The notes under the pieces were generated by a model. The model was not told the DNA's origin. It saw nothing but the letters and a program-made list of their open reading frames with translations, and searched no databases. Positions 57,560 to 64,000 of a stretch of 64,000 nucleotides of DNA are shown here, one piece after another; within the stretch, counting starts at the first letter, position 1, and each line of letters opens with the position of its first letter. Origin of the DNA: Rhabditoides inermis (lineage: Eukaryota > Nematoda > Chromadorea > Rhabditida > Rhabditidae); NCBI GenBank assembly GCA_963966185.1, contig CAWZYM010000309.1, forward strand, positions 157,501 to 221,500, given 5' to 3'. The position numbers and the translations under genes were made by a program.

Positions 57560-58175
57560 TCTAATACTGTATGAAGAAAAAGTCCGATCGATCTGAAACT
57601 TTGACAGAAGGGGTTTTTTGCCCATAAAAGCTTAAGTTTACAAATTGGACCCTCTTTCTTGTCTGTACAAAAAGTCGATCATATTCGCCATATATGGTGA
57701 CTTTTCAAAAAAGGAAACCAGTTTCTATAATCTATTATACGTAATCTTTCTTCTGTTCAATTTTTATAGAAATCGAAGATCATGAATTTTGGGTGCATTT
57801 TGGGTACATTCGCCTATTTGGGCATGAAGATGAGGTCACAGGCTGCTGGTATCGCGGCTATCGACTTTTTCTAGGTCGATTCACCTACTCTCCAAATTTG
57901 GTTCTAATTGAAGTATTTTGAAATTTTTCTCCATAGTTAAGAGATTAGGTGATAACTATGATTAGGAGATCGCTATTGACGAGATATTTGGAATTTTGCG
58001 TTCTCAGGTATTGAAGAAACTTTCTAGAAAAAATAAGTAATTAGAGTAGACTTTGAAAAGAGATATCTCTCCGGAAGGACAGACAGACAGACACCATAGT
58101 AAATATTAGTATGCAAGTGGGACTAGCCCGAGCGGCGCTGGCGCGCCGCTCGGGCTAGGGCCGCCTTCGGCGGCC
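57560..58175. repeat. Dispersed repeat, copy A, ending in GC palindromes
   Basis: Ends with a GGACAGACAGACAGACACCATAGTA phrase (58078-58102) followed by CCCGAGCGGCGC-TG-GCGCGCCGCTCGGG and GCCGCC-TTC-GGCGGC. The same CAGACAGACA...ACCATAG then GC palindrome order appears near 59040-59110 and a degenerate version at 62877-62935. Confidence 0.6.
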
Positions 58176-58306
58176 TCAACACTCAAACATCAAAACTGAA
58201 ATCATAAATAAAATCTACTTTCAGAACTTAAATATGTCCACAAACCTCTAATCTAACTAAGATGTACATTACAAGACAGAATACCAAAAATGAAGACAAT
58301 TGAACG

Positions 58307-58700
58307 TTGTTTACAAATTTGTTTACTTGTTTACACATTCTGTAAACAGCATTTTTTAACTCGCCTCTCAGTCTACTACACGATAGACATCTTTAAAACA
58401 CGTTTTTAGGTTGTTTACACATTTGTTTACATGTTTACAACATCTGTAAACAACATTTTTGAACTCATTAATAATGTTACTAAACATTTGACATCTTCAA
58501 AACATATTTTCAGGTTGTTTACAAAGTTGTTTACTTGTTTACATCATCTGTAAACAACATTTTTGAACTCGCCTCCAAGTCTACATCATCTTAGATACCT
58601 TCAGAACAAACTTTTATTTTGTTTACAAAGTTGTTTACTTGTTGACAAACATGTAAACAACAACATCGCTGACTTGCCTCCAGGTCACATACCAATTTTG
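58307..58700 (+). repeat. ~104-bp tandem repeat, about 3.7 copies
   Basis: Units start at about 58307, 58409, 58514 and 58618 with TTGTTTACAAA.TTGTTTAC.TGTTTAC..., then TGTAAACAACATTTTTGAACTCGCCTC and an AGATA/GACATCTTCA segment. TTTACA/TGTAAA pairs make each unit self-complementary. Units differ at many positions, so the array is not recent. Confidence 0.8.
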
Positions 58701-58789
58701 GACTCTTTGGCATCAAAACTGACCGAGATACAAAATTACCATATTTGGAATTATGCAAATAATGTCAACTATTATAATTAGAATCAGCG

Positions 58790-59115
58790 ACCCTACAGTA
58801 CCCTTACCCTAAAAGGGCATCTCAGTAGCTCGAAAACGAACCATAGTTTACATAGAACTGGCCATCTCTCAGATTCTATATTCTCAGATATGCAAATTTT
58901 CTAGGGAGAACCCATATAAGGAACGGTCAGATCAGGACCCCAGATAAAATTTTGCGTGCGGTCACCACCTGAGATCTAATTTCCATACCTCAACCCCCAA
59001 CGATAACTACAAAAAGAGATACTGATCCGGACAAACAGACAGACAGACAGACAAACACCATAGCATAATTTATAGGGGGTGGGCGGGTGACTAGCGCGCT
59101 TCGCGCGCTAGAAAT
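58790..59115. repeat. Dispersed repeat, copy B, ending in GC palindrome
   Basis: Shares with copy A the GATCTCTC/GATACTGATCCGGACA...CAGACAGACAGACA...ACCATAG ending, followed by CTAGCGCGC-TTC-GCGCGCTAG at 59091-59111. The internal part differs. Confidence 0.55.
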
Positions 59116-59399
59116 ATAAATAAGAGTAAGAGGAGAAAATTATCTATCGATTGATGTATAAATTGATTGGATATATGCTCTGGAAGCGATAATATGAGCT
59201 GAGCTAGAAGTGCTGTTGTCAGAGCCTTCCAAAAATGAGTGATCTTTATTGTATTTCCTTAATTTTAAATTACAGTATTATCAATTTTTGAATAGTGTCA
59301 CAGTCTATCAGTAGCTGGTTGACAATTTTTGCTTCTCGACTGATATTATCTTACCTATGCTCATAGAAGGCGCTCCGAGATGCAGCCGAAGACTATCGG

Positions 59400-59475
59400 T
59401 ATATGAGTGATAAAATGTTATAACTAATGACTAATCTACACTTTCCGTTTCTCCGCTTCTCTTATCTCTATCTCC

Positions 59476-59521
<46 letters not shown>

Positions 59522-60049
59522 TTGCTCTAGAAGGCGCTCCGGCACTCTGCCGCGTGCCTCCGCGGTCAAAGCCTATCAGTAGATCAGTAATATAATTAAT
59601 AATATATTGATCACTGATACTGATATGCATTCTCTCCTACTCTCTGATCTTTTACTCTCTCGTATGCACATAGAAAGTGCTCCGGCACGCTTCGCGCGCC
59701 TCCGCGGTCAAAGTCGATCAGTAGATCAGTAATAACAAGACTATATTGATCACTGCTACTGATATGCATTTTCTCCGACTCTTTGATCTTTCACTCTCTC
59801 GTATGCACATAGAAAGCGCTCCGGCACGCTCCGCGCGCCTCCGCGGTCAAAGCCGATCAGTAGATCAGTATTTTTAATAATATATTGATCACTGATACTG
59901 ATATGCATTCTCTCCTACTCTCTGATCTTTCACTCTCTCGTATGCACATAGAGGGCGCTCCGGCACACTCCGCGGTAAAAGCCTATCAGTACTATTTATT
60001 ATAGATACAAGTATAGTTTATAGTTATCACTGGTCTAATATTGTAAAAT

Positions 60050-60098
<49 letters not shown>

Positions 60099-60212
60099 AT
60101 GAGCAGCTGGTTGACCATTATTATTTATTTTAGATCCAAGTAGACTTCATAGTTATCACTAATCTAAAATCATAATTTATACGAGAGAGATAGAGGAAGA
60201 GACGGAGATAGG

Positions 60213-60253
<41 letters not shown>

Positions 60254-60932
60254 GAAAAAAGAGGGATGAGAAAAGGAGGTTACATGTTATTTCGCCTCGC
60301 ATCACTTCCCTGATTGAATGTAGATCAGTAATAATAAGACTATATTGATCACTGCTACTGATACGCATTTTCTCCGACTCTTTGATCTTTCACTCTCTCG
60401 TTCTCGTATGCACATAGAAAGCGCTCCGGCACGCTTCGCGCGCCTCCGCGGTCAAAGTCGATCAGTAGATCAGTAATAACAAGACTATATTGATCACTGC
60501 TACTGATATGCATTTTCTCCGACTCTTTGATCTTTCACTCTCTCGTATGCACATAGAAAGCGCTCCGGCACGCTCCGCGCGCCTCCGCGGTCAAAGCCGA
60601 TCAGTAGATCAGTATTTTTAATATTATATTGATCACTGATACTGATATGCATTCTCTCCTACTCTCTGATCTTTCACTCTCTCGTATGCACATAGAAAGC
60701 GCTCCGGCACGCTCCGCGCGCCTCCGCGGTCAAAGCCGATCAGTAGATCAGTATTTTTAATAATATATTGATCACTGATACTGATATGCATTCTCTCCTA
60801 CTCTCTGATCTTTCACTCTCTCGTATGCACATAGAGGGCGCTCCGGCACTCTCCGCGGTAAAAGCCTATCAGTACTATTTATTATAGATACAAGTATAGT
60901 TTATAGTTATCACTGGTCTAATATTGTAAAAT

Positions 60933-60985
<53 letters not shown>

Positions 60986-61099
60986 ATGAGCAGCTGGTTG
61001 ACCATTATTATTTATTTTAGATCCAAGTAGACTTCATAGTTATCACTAATCTAAAATCATAATTTATACGAGAGAGATAGAGGAAGAGACGGAGATAGG

Positions 61100-61132
<33 letters not shown>

Positions 61133-61827
61133 TGAGAGAGAGAGAGACGAAAAAAGAGGGATGAGAAAAGGAGGTTACATGTTATTTCGCCTCGCCTCAC
61201 TTCCCTGATTGAATGTAGATCAGTAATAATAAGACTATATTGATCACTGCTACTGATATGCATTTTCTCCGACTCTTTGATCTTTCACTCTCTCGTTCTC
61301 GTATGCACATAGAAAGCGCTCCGGCACGCTTCGCGCGCCTCCGCGGTCAAAGCCGATCAGTAGATCAGTAATAACAAGACTATATTGATCACTGCTACTG
61401 ATATGCATTTTCTCCGACTCTTTGATCTTTCACTCTCTCGTATGCACATAGAAAGCGCTCCGGCACGCTCCGCGCGCCTCCGCGGTCAAAGCCGATCAGT
61501 AGATCAGTATTTTTAATAATATATTGATCACTGATACTGATATGCATTCTCTCCTACTCTCTGATCTTTCACTCTCTCGTATGCACATAGAAAGCGCTCC
61601 GGCACGCTCCGCGCGCCTCCGCGGTCAAAGCCGATCAGTAGATCAGTATTTTTAATAATATATTGATCACTGATACTGATATGCATTCTCTCCTACTCTC
61701 TGATCTTTCACTCTCTCGTATGCACATAGAGGGCGCTCCGGCACACTCCGCGGTAAAAGCCTATCAGTACTATTTATTATAGATACAAGTATAGTTTATA
61801 GTTATCACTGGTCTAATATTGTAAAAT

Positions 61828-61874
<47 letters not shown>

Positions 61875-62090
61875 ATGAGCAGCTGGTTGACCATTGTTAT
61901 TTATTTTAGATCCAAGTAGACTTCATAGTTATCACTAATCTAAAATCATAATTCATAGGAGAGAGATAGAGGAAGAGACGGAGATAGGGAGAGAAAGAGA
62001 GAGAGAGAGAGAGAGAGGGATGAGAAAAAGAGGTTACATGTTATTTCGCCTCGCCTCACTTCCCTGATTGAATATCTGATTGAATATAGA
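59400..62090. repeat. Higher-order satellite: ~139-bp monomers in ~0.89-kb super-repeats
   Basis: Monomers contain GATCTTTCACTCTCTCGTATG, CGCTCCGGCACGC then GCGCGCCTCCGCGGTCAAAG, and CGATCAGTAGATCAGTA...ATATTGATCACTGATACTGA. Successive monomers are ~137-145 bases apart (for example 60529, 60668, 60807). A non-monomer block with two GA tracts and GTGGGATGAGCAGCTGGTTG recurs at 60094, 60981 and 61870, giving a super-period of 887-889 bases and about 2.7 copies. Monomers within one super-repeat differ more than equivalent monomers between super-repeats, the hallmark of higher-order arrays. Confidence 0.85.
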
Positions 62091-63614
62091 AGGACGTGAG
62101 TGGACGTGAGTAATGTTTTATTGTATTCACTCAGAATATAGAATTCGCGCAGTTTGTTGGAGTGTGGTGAGCTGTTTCGTAGTGCATGGTGATGTTCTCG
62201 CTCACTTGCACAATTTACTGTTTCTTTCTCTAACTGCAGACAGACTGGCAGCTGGCGCACTCTCACCTCGCCACACTCTCTCGTCGCGGGGCAATAAAAC
62301 GACGTCGATTACAGGAATTCAATTGAAAGCAGGCGTCAGAGGTCACAAAAAGATGCAAATTTTGGTAGAAATGTAGTGGCCACCTATATGCATGTTTTAG
62401 TAAAGGGAGATCTTACACGGTTGCCTAGTTTTCTTGAACAGCCCGCGACAAATGTTTGGTGTCGCCTCGCCTCGACTAAATCACTTCGTGAAAGCTAACC
62501 AGAAAGAGTTATAAAAAGATTACGGGCAGATTTGTAGGTAAGGGAGTGTAGAGGAGTGACGTCGAAACCGTTTTTCGATAGCTGAAGTCTGCGATTCGCA
62601 GTAATCGTTCTTGTAAGGTATACTCAAAGAGGCATAAAATGTGGCCCCGCCTTTCTTTTCCCTCTCATCATTGACACACTATTTCGTCGCTCAGTGTCTG
62701 ACTCTTGCCTTTTTGCAGTCTATTTCGCCGGATTGTCTAACCGTCACGTTTTGCCTTATAAGTCCGCGGAGATGAGAGTTATCAAAAAGCTCTATTTTAT
62801 ACCGCATCTCCAGATCGAGGGCTTCAAAGAGATGTCAAATTTGTAGTAATCCATACGTCGGTGGGCCTTGTGGAGAGACGGACGTATTGACACCATAGGA
62901 CATTTAGCCAGACCGGCGCAGCGGCGCTGCGAACATAGAATAAGCAGCTCATGAACACGCAAACTTATTCGGGCCTAGCAAGGATTAGTTTAGCATTTGC
63001 GAAATTAGAAGAAGAAACTTGACAGTTCAAAAGTACTGCAAGCGTCCCGGAAACACAAACAAAAACAACAGCATTATTTTTTAATTTTATTTAAAATATA
63101 TTTAATTTATATATAAAAGAACAATTTTCAAAACGCGCGCGTGCCAAGGTAGGAGAGACAGAGAAGAAGAGAGTGGGGAAACGTGGTGCAAACCGCGTAA
63201 AACTATGCGATAAATATGCAAAAGTAGAAACTTGGTGATAAATAAAAAAAATAGGAGGAGAGAGGAAGAAGAGAAGAAAAAAGGGCAGTAGTGTTGTCTA
63301 TCATGAGATGTGAAAGAGAGAAGGAGCAGAATCGAAAGAATCTCTCGAGATACCGGGTCAGATGAGAACCCAACCCAACAACAATCACAATCAACAATAA
63401 ACAACAACGAGTGCCTGTAACCAATCGAAACTACAACTGTGTGCGAGGAGGAGACTGTGTGCCGCCCAGTGTCCTTGACGGAACACACCGGCAGCACACC
63501 AGACGAGAGGGCGTGCGCGAGAAGGGGCGGGGCGTAGAGGGGCGGGCCAGTGACGACCGGCCCGCCGAGTGAGATCTGGCCAACACTCACCAACCCGTCA
63601 AGGCAGAGAGTGAC
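62091..63614. other. Intergenic region downstream of the Nanos-type gene
   Basis: Contains a degenerate member of the dispersed repeat family near 62780-62940 (ACGGAC...ACACCATAGGACATT then CGGCGCAGCGGCGCTG). 63100-63614 is probably the 3' UTR of the minus-strand gene. No other exon supported. Confidence 0.45.
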
Positions 63615-63955
63615 TCAGTGGCGCACGCGCTGCTGCTGCAATGCCCACTCGAGTGTTGCTGGCCCGCGCCCCGTGCACCCACCTTGTTGCTGAACACCTT
63701 GCCGCCTCTCTTGTGCTGCGAGGCAGGCGGCTGCTGCTCCCGCGGGGGCTGCTGCTGGGCCGGCGCCTCCTGCGACTGCTGCTGTTTCCCTGCAACACAC
63801 GCGTACACTGTCTCCCACACCCCATTCCCCTCTGCCCTCTCGACTCACGGGGACAGAGGAAGGAAGCGTGCGCGTCGTCGCCGGTCGCCCCGCAGCCGCT
63901 GCACACAGACGCACGCAGACCCGGACACTCGGGAACGCCGTTACGATCGCGCACA
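63615..63955 (-). CDS. Nanos-type zinc-finger protein, C-terminal exons (5' part outside window)
   Basis: Three minus-strand exons join in phase: 63955-63849, 63789-63683, 63635-63615 (stop TGA). The first encodes NGVPECPGLRASVCSGCGAT then GDDAHASFLCP, i.e. C-X7-C-X2-C-X7-H-X4-C. This matches the second half of the Nanos zinc-finger domain, including the CGATGD.AH core. A Gln/Pro-rich tail (QQQSQEAPAQQQPPREQQ) and KRGGKVFSNK follow, ending QQRVRH. Nanos proteins repress translation with Pumilio partners in germ cells and neurons. The first CCHC finger must lie in an exon just beyond 64000: the acceptor at 63956 and a GTGAG donor ending exactly at 64000 bound a 45-base intron. Confidence 0.8.
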
Positions 63956-64000
63956 CTGAAACAACATACGTATGTACAAGGCCCCACGCTGCACACTCAC

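Noticed and set aside
59400..62090. CRISPR array or rRNA-like repeat cluster
   Set aside because: Units are long, contiguous and contain no unique spacers; the pattern is a eukaryotic satellite.

Overview
This is a nematode-like chromosomal window, read by eye. The genes are compact and multi-exon, with introns mostly 40-300 bp, strong tttcag-type acceptors, GC-rich exons and AT-rich flanks, and likely trans-splice acceptors just before several start codons. Gene content agrees: an ABU/PQN pharyngeal-cuticle-type Cys-rich protein, a DB-module secreted protein, TDP-43, PHB-2, UNC-4 and Nanos homologues, and a nematode-type serpentine receptor. The abundance of (GA)n/(CT)n tracts inside introns recalls diplogastrid genomes such as Pristionchus; the genus is inference only.

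Layout. 1.2-5.2 kb: secreted C-triple-X repeat protein in 18 nearly all phase-0 exons, with a hAT-type MITE in one intron. 6.7-10.0 kb: ALP/ZASP-family PDZ + ZM-motif muscle scaffold. 8,161-17,995 and 17,996-27,850: a head-to-tail, nearly identical ~9.84 kb tandem duplication. Its breakpoint lies in intron 9 of the ALP gene, so the second ALP copy lacks the PDZ half and promoter, while a downstream single-C2H2 zinc-finger gene is duplicated whole. Each unit also holds an older broken copy of the ALP 3' exons. 28.3-28.7 kb: large inverted repeat. 29.0-30.9 kb: alanine-glyoxylate aminotransferase with a mitochondrial-type leader exon. 31.3-34.1 kb: TDP-43 homologue with two possible C-termini. 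35.1-38.1 kb: secreted Gln/Pro-rich DB-module protein, convergent with prohibitin-2 (38.4-40.1 kb, minus), which is divergent from a FRA10AC1 homologue (40.5-42.0 kb). 43.3-44.9 kb: UNC-4 homeodomain gene. 45.3-46.5 kb: unrecognised charged protein. 48.3-52.4 kb: CR1-like LINE with intact-looking endonuclease and RT, whose ORF1 and ORF2 share a frame interrupted by one TAG. 54.3-55.4 kb: chemoreceptor-type GPCR. 55.4-63 kb: repeats, including a ~104 bp tandem array and a ~0.89 kb higher-order satellite with ~139 bp monomers. 63.6-64.0 kb (minus): C-terminal exons of a Nanos-type gene running off the window.

The genes are mostly unrelated housekeeping, neuronal, muscle or cuticle genes, and no operon-like pathway was seen. 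The points most worth follow-up are the recent tandem duplication with its truncated ALP copy, the in-frame ORF1-TAG-ORF2 LINE, and the alternative C-terminal exon of the TDP-43 homologue. Exon boundaries come from splice-site consensus plus phase agreement, not from transcripts.
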